Of a stretch of DNA of 64,000 nt, positions 1 through 11,600 are shown one piece after another. The notes under the pieces were generated by a model. That model had not been told where the DNA came from and did no database searches. It saw only the letters and a list, made by a program, of their open reading frames with translations. A program made the position numbers and the translations under genes. Each line of letters begins with the position of its first letter. The stretch's first letter is position 1. The DNA is from Heliopora coerulea (lineage: Eukaryota; Cnidaria; Anthozoa; Scleralcyonacea; Helioporidae), in the NCBI GenBank assembly GCA_030142905.1, contig JASJOG010000015.1:749001-813000 (forward strand), read 5' to 3'.

Positions 1-3000
1 TGAAGAACAATTACCAAATCCTTGTCAGGGAAAAATATCAGTTTCAGGTAGAAAAAATAGAGACATTGGGAAAAAAATTACATCAATTACAGTACTTACA
101 TCAGAAAAGATGGTTACTTTAATACAGTCAAGAAGAAGTTCAGTATTTCAAGAAAAGTGTCCCAGAAAAACCATGATTTAAGAGCACAGTATCTTAACAC
201 TGTTAAAGTAACTGCAGTTTCCATGTTTTTGGCACAGCTGGAGTGTATTATATACTGTGAATTACATGTTAAGTAGTTTAAGAAGGCTGGTGTTCTTAAA
301 ACACAATCTCAGTTAAATACTCTAATCTCAGCATTCTTCAGAATAAAATGAAATATATATTTTATTTACTAATTAACTCTTAAAGAAAATTCTAACCAAA
401 ATAGCAAGTCTTTTTTTATGAACAAAGAACCTAGTTTATGCTTTTACTTGCCCTATTTCAGATCATTGTGCCATGGTCATCAATCCCCTTTTGAAGCTTT
501 ACATAATGTTTGGGGTATGTTTTTTTATAGATATTCGTGTTCCTTTGATGTGGAATGAAGAGGAACATTTTAGAGCCAAGGAAGGTGGATCAGGTAAAAT
601 GTGGTTTTCCAAGTTTTCTGAGTGCTGTACATGTAACATGTTCATGATACAAAATATCTGCACATACCTTTTACAATACATCATAAGATTTGAACAGGGT
701 GCTGTCTTAGGCATATTACTTTAACATTTTAAGTTTCCAGGTAAGCAATGTGTTAGTAGTTATAAATTTATAGTTACCTACTGGTTCTAGTGTTGCAGCT
801 GCATAGCTTTTTTATTGCATGTGCCACCCACTTAGTTTCCCAGATTCACTACAATTCTTTTACATGAATGTTGACAGAAGCCTTGCTTCTCTTTTCAATC
901 AGAAATCACGACCATCTACCACGTATTTTGCATATTAAAACTTGGAGGTCAGGTGCTTGAGACTGGCTTGGTGGAAGTGGACCAGTCTGTCACAGATGTC
1001 ACACTAGAAGACGTCGTAGTCTTGTAGGTATTCATTTCAGCCTGATGATTGTTGGCATGCAATGTTAAAATGAAAATGTACTTATGAAAAATGATTCACA
1101 TGTTTTTATACCTAACATAGTGAGCATGATGATGTTTGGCTGCCCTGCTATGAAGAGTTTTTTTGCATTTTTCATGTTGTTAATTCAAATTGGAAGGAAC
1201 TATTCATGTGGACTTTTATATAAACATATCTACAGAAGAACCTCAAATACCTTTATCTGTTCTTTAATAAATTGATAATTTTTTTTTGCAATGTTCTTAT
1301 GAATTGTAATTATTTTTTGGCAGTGAGGATGGATTTAGTTGATGTAGAAAAAAAGCCACAGTATTTCTTATTCCATTCCTTATAAATGTTTGCTTCTCAA
1401 CCACAGTGAAAATGTTGATCCTGACTTTAAGCTTAACATTGAGATCTACTATACAACGACATCAACCAATGATCTCCACTCTGGCCACAAGAAACAATTA
1501 TGGCGAACCAACTCAGATGGTTCCTTTGGCCCAAAATATGTTTTAGCTGGTCATGCATCACTTGATGTTGATGATGTGGATGATGGAATTAAAATTCATG
1601 ATGTTAAAACAGGTAAATGAACAAATTTGGTAAAACAAAGTAGAAAGGGATAATTCATAAGTTACTCCATACTCGTGCATATTGCCCACCTCTGTACCAA
1701 TCCATTTAAGTTAACTTGAATCTCTCTTCTATTTGTCTCCATTGCCATACTTGATGTGTCCCAGTTTCTACATGCCTTCTCTATGCCATGCCTGCATCTT
1801 AGTTAAATCTTAATGCCTGATTTAACTTTTTTTCCTCATCATAAGAATTGTATCTAAGTCTGTTAACCATTTTGTTACCAATGAAATATTTTAGGTGCTG
1901 TTGGGGCCAGTCCTTCAGCATCTGCAGTCACGGCTGACGCGTCAGACACAGCAAACTTACCTCTGTGGAGTCAGTTTTGTTGTCGTTTGGCTGCTTGTCC
2001 ATACTCGGTGGAGCTCAATGGACTAAAAGGCATTCTTTACTTACAGGTACACGTGAAAAACTTCAAAGAAATGTTCCCTTGATGCCCCTCTTCTTTGCAG
2101 TTCTTCATACTTTTCACTTTCTTTGTTTTTTACTTTGTTTCCCTCTCCTATATCTGTTACAGTCCCTTCCCATTGTTCCCTTCACACCTCGTTTGACCTG
2201 CTCCATTACCACTTGATTCCTGTGATCCTTTCTCTCTCTTTTTTTCACCTGATCCCTTTATTTGTGCCCCTCCATCTTCTCTTTTCCTTGTTCCTGTACC
2301 TGCTCTTTTCTTTTTCACCCTTTACCCTTGTCTCCAGTTCTCTTTTCTTCTTTGTTCCCCTGACCCCTTATGCCCCCCTGTACTCCTAATCCTTTGTTTC
2401 CTCCTATACCATACCACCTTACTCACCTAATATCTTCACTTCCTTATTCCCCTGATGCTTACTCTCCTTTGTCCATTTTGCTATCCCGAATAATTTTCTT
2501 CCTTTTCCCCCGATCCTTTTTCATCCATTGTTCTATTTCACCCCTTGTTTCACCACTTCTCATTCCTTGCTCCCGTTGTTCTCTTCACTCTATTCTCCAT
2601 GATCTTTCTTCCTGTCTGTTCCATCTTCTTCATTTTTTATTTGCTGTTCGCCATCTCTTTGTTTCCCCAGATTCCATCTCCTTCTTATTCCACCCTATTC
2701 ACTTTTCCCATTCGAATTTTTTTTTGTGCGTGTTGCATTTCACTAGGGTATGAACCATCGGAAGCCATCGTGGTCAAAATATTGGTGTCAACTGAGAAGA
2801 TCGAAAATTGAATGTTGGGATAGTGAAGAAGATTCGAAGGATCCAGAGAGCAAACCAAAAGTTACTATCACGTTAAAGGAGGTGAAGCTTTAGTTATTGT
2901 TGCAATTGCTCTACTGTTGCCATGGAAAGAGAAACTACCGTCGGGTCCATGGTATAGAACTCTTAATCACTTATTGGTCAAGAGCCGCGAGATTAGAACG

Positions 3001-4935
3001 CCGTTCAATTCTCACACCCCGATCCTGATTGGTTGAAATTAGCATCAATCATAATTAAAATTAATCACCTTTTTGTATATTCGCTTCCCTGATGATCGGA
3101 CTAGTGACCATGGATCTTTGTTAGCTATTTGCACTCTATTACACCATTCATTTGTGTTGTGTTACGATTAACAAAGTTCGTACGAAACATTACTCAAGAA
3201 AGCAGGACTCAATACGTGAGGGAATCAAAGACTCATCAAAACTATATATACAGTATTTAAGTCACTTAAAAGTGAAAATGCGCCCGTGTCCATAATGGAA
3301 AATATACAGACTTTGACAATATTTTGAGGCAAACCTGTGAAATAGCTGGGTTATTCTTTCCTGGTCGACCCTTATTAGCTAAGCGTTTTTCCACGTTCAC
3401 AACGTATTGAACATTATTGTCATATTGAGTTAACGATTTTGCTACAGAACTCGGCTTAATCACTGCCTCCGGGTTTTTGAACAATTTTCACCCAGGTGTT
3501 TCTTATTTTGCTTTTCGTTTTTTATCTAGAGCATGACAGTTGCTGAACATCTTCAGAGTAACTGTGAATTCAAACATATCTTATTTTTAACATGTACAGA
3601 CGATGAAAAGGAGCCTGTGTTCGCTTGTGAATCGCATGATGATTTTTTATCGTGGAAAAGCACCCTAACACAGGCGTTAGTTGACTTACGAGCGTGGAGA
3701 ATAGCTTGTAAAAGGGACATTATTTTAGCTGATCCAACTCCAAGAAAATTGCCGGTTTTTACGAGAATGTCTTTGTACGATCAGATCAATGTCGAAATCG
3801 TCGTGGACGAAGAAATAGGCGAAGGTAAATAGTGATAAATGATACCATATAATAAACTGAATTGTGAGCATATTTTCATTTTTTCATTCACTATGATCTA
3901 TTACTGTCGACATACCATCCTATATCGTGTATTCTTCACTTCATTATTGGTTCTCACCTAGAATGAAATGTTAATGGTTGCACGTTGAAATACTCGCCAG
4001 CGAGGTGTAAATAAGAGGTTTTGTGTGTGGCAGTTTTAAATATTTGGATTCTTTGTCTCCCCTTAGAACCTTCTAAAGCGAAGTAAACGTTTTAGAATTC
4101 CGCATGTCCTTTTAAAACAGCTAAGGTAGGAGCTGTGTTCTTGCGCAAAACGAACTATTAACGCCAACCACTCGACTATTGTCCAAATGCACATTCAACG
4201 AAAGACAAATTGAATTATGATTTTTGAATTAATGAATAATTAGTATACAACCTAGATGACCTATTGATTACCCAAGTAATTAACAAAATAATCGGTAAGG
4301 AAACTTTGATTATCCTAACAATTAACAACAATCAATAAGTTAACTCTAAAATTAATGCGCCACTAATTAATCGCTTAGTGTGTCAGTCAGTCAGAAATGT
4401 ATCCAGCCAGTGGATAATTATCTGTCTGCCCAACCCTCCATACATCAATTTATTAATCAACCAGTCAATCGATCAATCAGTCAACCAGCAATCAGTCAAT
4501 TAAGCTGTCAATCATTTAATCTGTTAATTAGTCAATCAGTCAATCTACCAACCAATCAATGAACCAATCAATCAGTCAATCTACCAACCAATCAATGAAC
4601 CAATCAATCAGTCAATCAAACACTTAGTCTGACTTTTTACAGTTGCATGAAAGTATGTGAAAGTGCATGAGCGAGCGATTCTTCACTGGAACTCGCTTTT
4701 TTATTAACTTGAGGTTGTCTTTACTTTAGATTGCAGTTATAGTCCTGTTATGGAAAGACATGGAAAGAGGAACGGTTCGAGTAATCCGGGCTCGCCGAGA
4801 AAAAGGCAGTCTTCTGAACATTTGGAGGAAATTAAAAGGCAATTTAGCTCTAGTTCAACAGAGTCAACTGATATCATCGCCCAACTTTCAGTGAAGACCC
4901 CAGAAGAAATACGGCATTATGAGTCCACGATTTGA
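1..4935 (+). CDS. Rhotekin-like Rho effector, 3' part of gene (8 exons seen)
   Basis: Rhotekins are cytoplasmic effectors that bind active Rho GTPases. Exons read on GT-AG sites: <1-47, 531-593, 903-1023, 1407-1612, 1895-2046, 2747-2881, 3530-3824, 4730-4935; they join in frame to 407 residues and a TGA stop. The N-terminal HR1 Rho-binding part must lie upstream of the window. Exons 1-5 match the anillin-homology/rhotekin region: CQGKISVS-DIRVPLMWNEEEHF, FCILKLGGQVLETGLVEVDQ, then VDPDFKLNIEIYY. Exons 5-7 form a PH domain (KYWCQLRRSKIECWD; the DDFLSWKSTLTQAL C-terminal helix), followed by the rhotekin-type tail PTPRKLPVFTRMSLYDQINV. The last exon is Ser-rich and basic. Exon 3 is best ended at 1023, because that restores VVFENVDPDF across the junction. 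Rhotekin-2 type versus rhotekin-1 type cannot be decided. Family assignment is by recalled similarity, not a search. Confidence 0.85.
2090..2740. repeat. Pyrimidine-rich tract in rhotekin intron 5
   Basis: About 650 bases of the intron between exons 1895-2046 and 2747-2881 are strongly C/T-biased on the + strand, built of irregular CCTTT, TTCCC and CTCCT words with no fixed period. It creates open Ser/Leu/Phe/Pro frames that are not genes. Confidence 0.8.
4380..4620. repeat. Degenerate CAAT/CAGT minisatellite in rhotekin intron 7
   Basis: Irregular tandem array of 4-base words (tcag, tcaa, ccaa) on a 'caatcagtcaatc' theme. Its right part holds two near-identical direct copies of a roughly 45-base segment ('cagtcaatctaccaaccaa' at about 4537 and 4577). 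It lies about 100 bases before the last exon's acceptor. Confidence 0.8.
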
Positions 4936-5304
4936 TTTCCTATCTTGGGAGGTTGCTTTGCAAAAAAAGGAGCTGTTTGAAAGTAAGAGAGATTATCAAG
5001 CCCTTGTTTTATCTTAAGAGGGCAAAACTGAGTCTTGACCAGCTAATAACTCCTCTTGGCGTTTTTTTTGAAATTTTAAGAACGAGAAAGATACTCTTTT
5101 GCACAATCATGGATAGCGAATTGGAGTTAAATATCTAACAAACTAATACGCGCGGTTATTAACAAACAAGGAGTTTTCAGGTTTTTTTAATGTTTTTCGC
5201 AAATTTTAATCCATTCGTACTTAATATGTATGAAATATTTTAGGTTATCTATACAGAATATTTAAATAGATATTATTCGTGGTTTATATACGGTATTGCT
5301 GAGA

Positions 5305-5310
5305 TTTATT
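5305..5310 (-). promoter_or_regulatory. Candidate poly(A) signal for the CARD-TIR gene
   Basis: Minus-strand AATAAA about 235 bases past the TAG stop of the CARD-TIR gene. It is the nearest canonical hexamer I noticed; no transcript evidence. Confidence 0.35.
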
Positions 5311-5543
5311 AGAGCTTGTTTTAACTCGGAATGGGTTTCGGTTTCATTGTCAGAGTCATGCCATTGGTATCCGTTACCTGGAATTAATATCATTGTTCAA
5401 GCTAAATCCACTGCTAGCGATAGTTAACGTAAAATTATCAGAACTAAAATAGCTTAAAATTATTAAATGGGCTAGCACAGTTTGTTTTCTCGGTTTTTTA
5501 CAATATGTAGGAGTCCTCCTTTGAACACGTAATAGTGCACTAT

Positions 5544-6864
5544 CTAAGATGGCATTGCAAGTTTCGGTGTGCGCGTGGATTTTTCTTTGAAAGTCGATCC
5601 ACCCACTTGCTTGCCAACTACAGCCGCGGCTAGTCGTTTCCAGCTCTCCGACTCGCTCGTTTCACATGATTCTTGGAAGTTGATTGGGCTATATGGCCTT
5701 AGTTCGTCAGGCACTTCGCATTCCTTCACTAGTACTGGGACGATCTTTTTTGACTTAGGCGAACCTTTGTATTCCAAGAAATCAAGTAGTGCATGTTGCA
5801 TTTCCCAGACACCCCACTTTTTTTCCAGGAAGTGTGGAGTAAGTAAAAACACGATGGCTTTACTGCGCCGAATACAATCGCATATGTTATCGGATATCGC
5901 ATTTCCCGGAATGAAATCTACCTCGTCGATACAGACCAAAAGATTGAAGTCCTTTTTCATAATTTTCCTCATTTTGAATGCGACGTCACGGTCTTTTGGA
6001 CTATAACAAACAAAAATGTCGAACTCAAAATAGTCTGTTTCTTGACTTGGCGAGCTCAGCAATCCTGACTTCAGTGGACATGAGGTTTCTTCAGTCGGCG
6101 TGGGCATGCTACTTTGTGTTCCTTGAAACTGTGGTAAACCTAGATAGCAAACTGAGTGTAAATTCACGAAAAACGGTTCACGAGCGATAAGGAAGGCTAA
6201 CTGTGTAGTTATCGCACGACAAACATTTTACCCATGTTTTTGTATCTCATACAATCTGACCTCATTCAATAAAGACTAACGCTTAAGTCCAATATTTAAT
6301 GTTGTAACTGTTTATACGTGTGCAATAAACGTATCCTTTGTCATGGAAAACCATTAAATCCGGCAGACGATAAACTACACAAACGGCATTCGTCTTCGAT
6401 TTCCTGTTTCTACCTTCTGCTTTGTCACTCGATTTAAAACGTTTCACCGTATCACTTAAGAAATAGCCTAAGTTAGCCAATCTACTTGTCTGCTTACAAT
6501 AGCATGAAAGCACGTCACTTCAAAATGACAACAGTGAAGTGATAACTGCTTGTGAAGAACATAGCAGGTGTTAAGAATCTTAATTCTTACCTGTCATAGA
6601 GTTCACAAGCAAATTTTTAAGATGTTTGCACCCACTATATTCTAAGGCTGTTAACAGTTGTTCAAAAGAATCCGGACGTCGCTTTAGTCGATCGAGCAGG
6701 ATTGGAACTGCCGCTCTTGGGCCTTCACGATCTTGTTTATTTTGAACTAATTCACGGTCATCCTCTGTCAAACATTGTAAATAAGGCAAAGCGTCGTTTG
6801 GAATAACATCGCCCTTAAGCTCAGACGAAAATCGATCAACGAGTTGTCGTTCTCTCGCCAACAT
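5544..6864 (-). CDS. CARD-TIR domain protein, probable innate immune adaptor or enzyme
   Basis: Two exons, 6864-6591 and 6151-5544, join in phase 1 to 293 codons plus stop. Residues 4-88 read as a death-fold CARD like those of RIG-I/MDA5 proteins: DVIPNDALPYL, CLTEDDRELV, ILLDRLKRRPDSFEQLLTAL. Residues about 133-271 are a TIR domain: box 1 FDIFVCYSPKD (from about 135), box 2-like CIDEVDFIPGNAI, then SKAIVFLLTPHFLEKKWGVWE. The Glu at about 208 sits where NAD-cleaving TIR domains carry their catalytic Glu, so signalling scaffold and NADase roles are both open. No transmembrane segment or leader is visible, so it should be cytosolic. The start is the ATG at 6864. Acceptors at 6151 or about 12 bases further in keep the same frame. 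It converges on the rhotekin gene 610 bases away. CARD plus TIR in one protein is unlike MyD88 (Death-TIR) or SARM1 (SAM-TIR). Confidence 0.8.
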
Positions 6865-8022
6865 GATTTCTTCAGCTCCTCTGTCGCTTGTCAGGCAAAC
6901 GACTGTTGGAATTGATTGGGCTTTAAATCAAGCGGCAGGGCTACAACCGGATGTTCGTTGAGAGATGGGAAAGTCCAAAGGACTCATCATACAATAAAAA
7001 TGTTTTAAATTTTAATGATTCGTTGAACTTGTCTTAAACCACAGAAGACAAATTTCCCGGCTCAGCTGATCATTCACGTTCTTAAGAATACTAATCAAAA
7101 TTATTGCAAGGAAAACAGAACAATTAGGATTAAAATGCATTATAGATATCTGTTTAAACATGCCAACGATGAACGTGGATTTTGGAAACGAAGGTTAGTC
7201 ATCGGAATATGTCGGGAAATCCCCTAACTCTCCCATAAGTCATTTCTCGCGCACTCCTCTCTGTTTCCAGCCCCTTCTTGTCAAATCCCACCTCCGCACG
7301 ATTGTTTGCGTTTACAAGTAACACGAAACATTTGATTTCGGCAAAAAAGTTGGGTATCTCCGTCATTCCTTGTTAACTTGAAAGGAACCTGAAGTTGGAA
7401 GTACAAGATGTCATAAGCTCTTCATTTTTTATTTCAACGAAATATGCTTTGATTAGCAAGCCTGTTTTCCATCTTTTACCAACAGTTTAAGATTGTTTAC
7501 CCATGACAAACAGATTGCGCAAATAGAAATGCGTTTTACATTTAGTTGCTGACGTGACACAAGCACGTTTATTTGCTCGAAATTTTCGTAGCGCAATGGT
7601 TGTCGAGGGCGAAGCCCAAGATAACCATCATCTTAAAATTGTGTCAATTTAATCATTCCAGCCGAAAATAACTTGAAAGACTAACTTGTCTAAGGAAAGA
7701 CAAGTTAGTTTCGGCTGGAATGATTGAATTATTCTTGCGCGAACTGTTTAGACAAACTGTTTAAGCGTAGCAAATAGAAGTGCGTTCTACATTTAGTTGC
7801 TGACATGTCGCAAGCAAGTTTATTAGACGAAGTTGTTTTCAATTACTGTTACGTCATTTGTCTTTTCTGCCATATTTGGAGTTCTATGTGGATTGTAATC
7901 ATTCCGGGGTAATGACTATGGAGAAGGTGCGAAAAACTAGCAAAACTTTGTTAAATATTCACTGTTCTCGAGTGCTGAAACTTTCGGTCAACAATAATCA
8001 TGTAAAATATTTTGAGTCTTAC
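6865..8022. other. Intergenic interval between intact and broken CARD exons
   Basis: No gene recognised. The only structure seen is the duplicated 57-base segment and hairpin at 7517-7824, listed separately. The region up to 7000 is the expected 5' flank of the CARD-TIR gene; I could not identify a TATA box or initiator with confidence. Confidence 0.5.
7517..7824. repeat. Direct repeat pair flanking a nested hairpin
   Basis: A segment of about 57 bases around 'acatttagttgctgac' occurs at 7517-7573 and again at about 7767-7824, roughly 85% alike. Between them lies a hairpin: left arm 7646-7675 ('aatcattccagccgaaaata') pairs with 7701-7730, and inside it 'actaacttgtct' pairs with 'agacaagttagt' (7680-7709). 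The layout fits a small fold-back element or a local duplication. Confidence 0.7.
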
Positions 8023-8293
8023 CTGGCGTGGTGTCGTAAAGCAATTTTTTAAGATGTTCACATCCGTTACGTTCTCAGGCTGTTAACAGTTGCACAAAGT
8101 AATCCGGACGTCGCTTTAGTCCATCGAATGGGATTGGAACTGCAGTCCTTGGTCCATCATCTTGCCTGTCCTTCACGCGTTCACGGTCATCTTCTGTCAG
8201 GCACGGCAAATAGGGCAACGCTTTATTTGGAATAATGTCACTTTTTAACTTGTCATGAAATTTATAAATGATTTCTCGTTCACTTGCCAACGT
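8023..8293 (-). pseudogene. Decayed duplicate of the CARD exon
   Basis: Minus-strand copy of the CARD exon at 6591-6864. It keeps the CARD signature (SDIIPNKALPYLPCLTEDDR; KRRPDYFVQLLTA) and even the splice donor at the matching codon (GT at 8022-8021). Two lesions are visible: the ATG is ACG at 8293-8291, and the Leu codon after QLLTA is TGA, after which the frame resumes as ERNGCEHLKKLL. It is one codon shorter than the intact exon. No TIR exon follows before the intact gene, so it is a dead exon duplicate. Use with an alternative upstream start cannot be wholly excluded, but the TGA would still stop it. Confidence 0.85.
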
Positions 8294-8687
8294 GATTTAC
8301 TCAGCTAAGTTTTTTCCTAGTTTCTTCTTATGAATAGCGAGAAACTGTCGTGGTTGGATTTAATCTGTCAGTTTTAAAACTGGTCGAAAAGGATGTTTGG
8401 TGGAGGACGGAGACTCTCGAATGAGTCATCGTAATTAAAATGCATGTAATGCTAGCTATATTTTTAAATAAGAACAGTTTATTAGGGGAGTTTTATCGTT
8501 GGAGAATTACAGTGGGAAATTCCCCTTCTTCGAGCAAGTGATTATTTCCGGTGCCCAGTCCCCTCTCCTCAACCACGTGAGCAGTTGGACAGTTCAGCAT
8601 GGACTTCTTGGTGCACTGTTGAGGAACGACTGTCGAACTTACAACTCTGTTCTTCTTTTGTGCAAGAAGACGTCAAGGATTATTTGT

Positions 8688-11600
8688 ATGGCAATGGCGA
8701 ATAGGATGGAGGAGGATTACTTTGATATTACTTCTTCTACACCAAAAATAACCCAAAAGTCGCCATGGCAGAACACAAATCCTCTTCAGAATGACACACA
8801 ACAACACTTGGCCGGCCACGCTTCTTCTCAAGTAAATGGCTACCAGAACTTTGATGAAACTAAAACAAACGATGTCAATGCATTTGGTGGTCCTACGGGA
8901 AACTTAAGCTGCGATAGGACAATTCATGGAGGGTAAGAGTGATTATTTTGTTGATTGTTGACGTTCATCAAATATTCATTGATTCATGCTGACTGTTGAG
9001 AACCGGGAAGCTCTCTGCCGGGTTTTTTACGTGAGTTATGTAGTTGTTTGTGTCCTTAATCTTATAGTAAGTTTCTAAAGTATATTTGTTGCCGTGTTAG
9101 AACACACAAAGTGCACACAAAGCGCACACAAAGCGCAAGTCCTGATAGCAAAAGCAGCATCCCCATCCAATCTACTTTTGTAAATAAGTTAATGAATGAC
9201 ATAGACATTAACCCCGTAATAACCAATCATAAAAATTTGTAGAACTTTTCACCCAGCTCAGGGAAACTTGGTATTTAAGGGGTTAAGACCTTGACAAAGT
9301 AGATACTTTGAAAGTGAAGCAGGGAGAAGGAACCAAAATACACAGATTAACCCTTTCCCTACTGACCCCTGGGGAGACAAACGACATCAGTTTTCCTGAA
9401 GTCAATTACGGGACTCTCTGTATTTTGTAGTGAAAATCAAAACATATATGCTCAGTAGATTTAAGGAGTACTACACACATGCAAACACACAAAAATAAAC
9501 AATTAGATTGCTACTCATTGACAATTTCTCATTAACTTGATCAACTGGATTGTCTAAGTGAGCATAATTGCATCTGAAAATTTGGTCAAGAAAATATTTT
9601 TGAATTTGGCGCCATAACAATAGGCAAATTTGATTGAAGAATACAGAAAAAATAATGATGACACAAAGATACAGCTTTGTTTTGGATATTAAATCAGATT
9701 TGTAATATATTTATATATACATAATGAAAAAGACAACTAAACTATTATTTACAATGTATGATAGCGGAGGAAGCAAGGATCTTTGCACAACGCAACGCCA
9801 CACTGTGCACACTCGTACATCGTCTCTCTCGCTCGATCACTTGCGGTCTTTCTCCCATCATTCTTGCACTGAACACAGTGTCTCTTTCGTGCTTTTCCTT
9901 CCCTTCTAGTCAAGAAATGTTCATGGGCATTCTCAGGACTAGTTGCTAATCCAAGAGAAGCTGCTCTCTGTGATCGCTTCCTGTTATCTGAACGGCTTGA
10001 ATAGCCAGCAATGAGTTGTTTGGCGAGTGCAAGACGAAAAGCAACAAGTGTTCTTCTTCCTGGCTGTGGAACATTTTCTTTGAATAAAATAAAAGCATTG
10101 CAGACAGAAAGATCAAAAATAAACCAAAACAGATACTTATACCACTTGTGGAATGAACTGCAAGTGTTGTAATAAGACTGAAGTTGATCAGAATGATCAA
10201 CTCCTCCCATGTATTTGTTATAGTGTTCAACACAGTTTGGTTTCTGCACTTGAACAAGTTTTAATCAAGGTTTTTAAAGAACAAAGAAGCAACAAGGGAT
10301 AACTCTAAAGTTGAAGACATGTGGTCAAGATTATTCATGATAACAACTAAAGTACTCTCTGACCAAAATATTTTATTAATACATGCTTTCAATTGCCAGT
10401 CTGCAATCTTTGAATTAATCTGTTAATTTACCTGTTGAAGATTGCAGACTGGCAATCGAAAGCTCGTGTCAATAAAATATTTTGGTCAGAGAGTACTTTA
10501 GTTGTTATCAACTCTTAAACTGATCCAAATTCAACTTGTTTGCACTTGGCAGGCACTGGCCCATCATTCCTGTAGGGCTTGTTGGTCAAAAGCCAGTCAA
10601 CCTAATTTTAGAATAATGAAAATAAGGGTTTTGCTAAGGAAAATTGGAAATTTCTGTAATAGACATGGTATGAAATAAGAAACATTTTGTCCATTGAAGA
10701 TTAAACTCAAGCAGCCAACCATAATATCTGTTAATAAAGTGACTATTTACCTCTTGATGATGGAATGCTTTTGATCAACAGTTCAAGAACAGAATCTATG
10801 AAGTTTCTGGCCTTCTGACATGTACCTTAACCATTTTAGGCTTTTTAGCACAGGAAGTGATGATGCAATTTCAGTTCTATGGTGCTAGCTATTCATCTAA
10901 TACTTATAACCAGGCAATGAAATGTGGGGACCAAAAACAACAACAACAAAAAGTCAGCACAGTGCCAGACCAGGGTTTTTTTTGTTTTTCTTTAGGCCTT
11001 TAGCAGCTCAAGGATTAACTCATGATGATGGGAAAAGCGAAAACCTACCAAACTGGGATCCAATGTCGGATGATTACTCTTGTCCCACTTTCAATTGTTA
11101 TAAGAGTTTTAATGTCCTGGCATCAGAACCTCTAAAACAAAGGTAGTTTGTTAAACAATTCAGTTGGATATTTTTCAAGAAAACACAAACTTGTGATTTC
11201 TTTTATTATTTGTTTGACAAATTTAATGTTTTCGTAATCAGGAAGTAAGACTACTTTAAATTGTTGTTATGTCATTGTAATATCAATTCTTCTTTTATTT
11301 TTGTTAAGGTCCCCCAAGGCGTCAGTACAAACACCTGAGAAGCAAAGTGTTCCAGATGACATCTCACTTTATGTTGCAAATATACCAGCTGAAATGACCC
11401 AGGTATGTGGTTGGAAGTTAGAAATGATAATGATGACTAAGGGTTAACTGCTCCTTGATGGATTAAATGTTGTTTCCCTAAGCAAAACCAATGAAATTTG
11501 GCATTGTTAAATTTGGACAGTGTATTGTTTCTCATAAAATAAATTTTTCCAATCATAGTGTATTCTTTACTTGATTTCTTTTAAACAAATGTTATTTTCT

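Noticed and set aside
2123..2811. Ser/Leu/Pro/Phe-rich open frames in rhotekin intron 5
   Set aside because: Compositional artefacts of a pyrimidine tract.
8499..8687. Upstream extension of Tudor-gene exon 1
   Set aside because: The frame is open, but only from a non-ATG codon; the first in-frame ATG is at 8688 and begins a plausible N-terminus.
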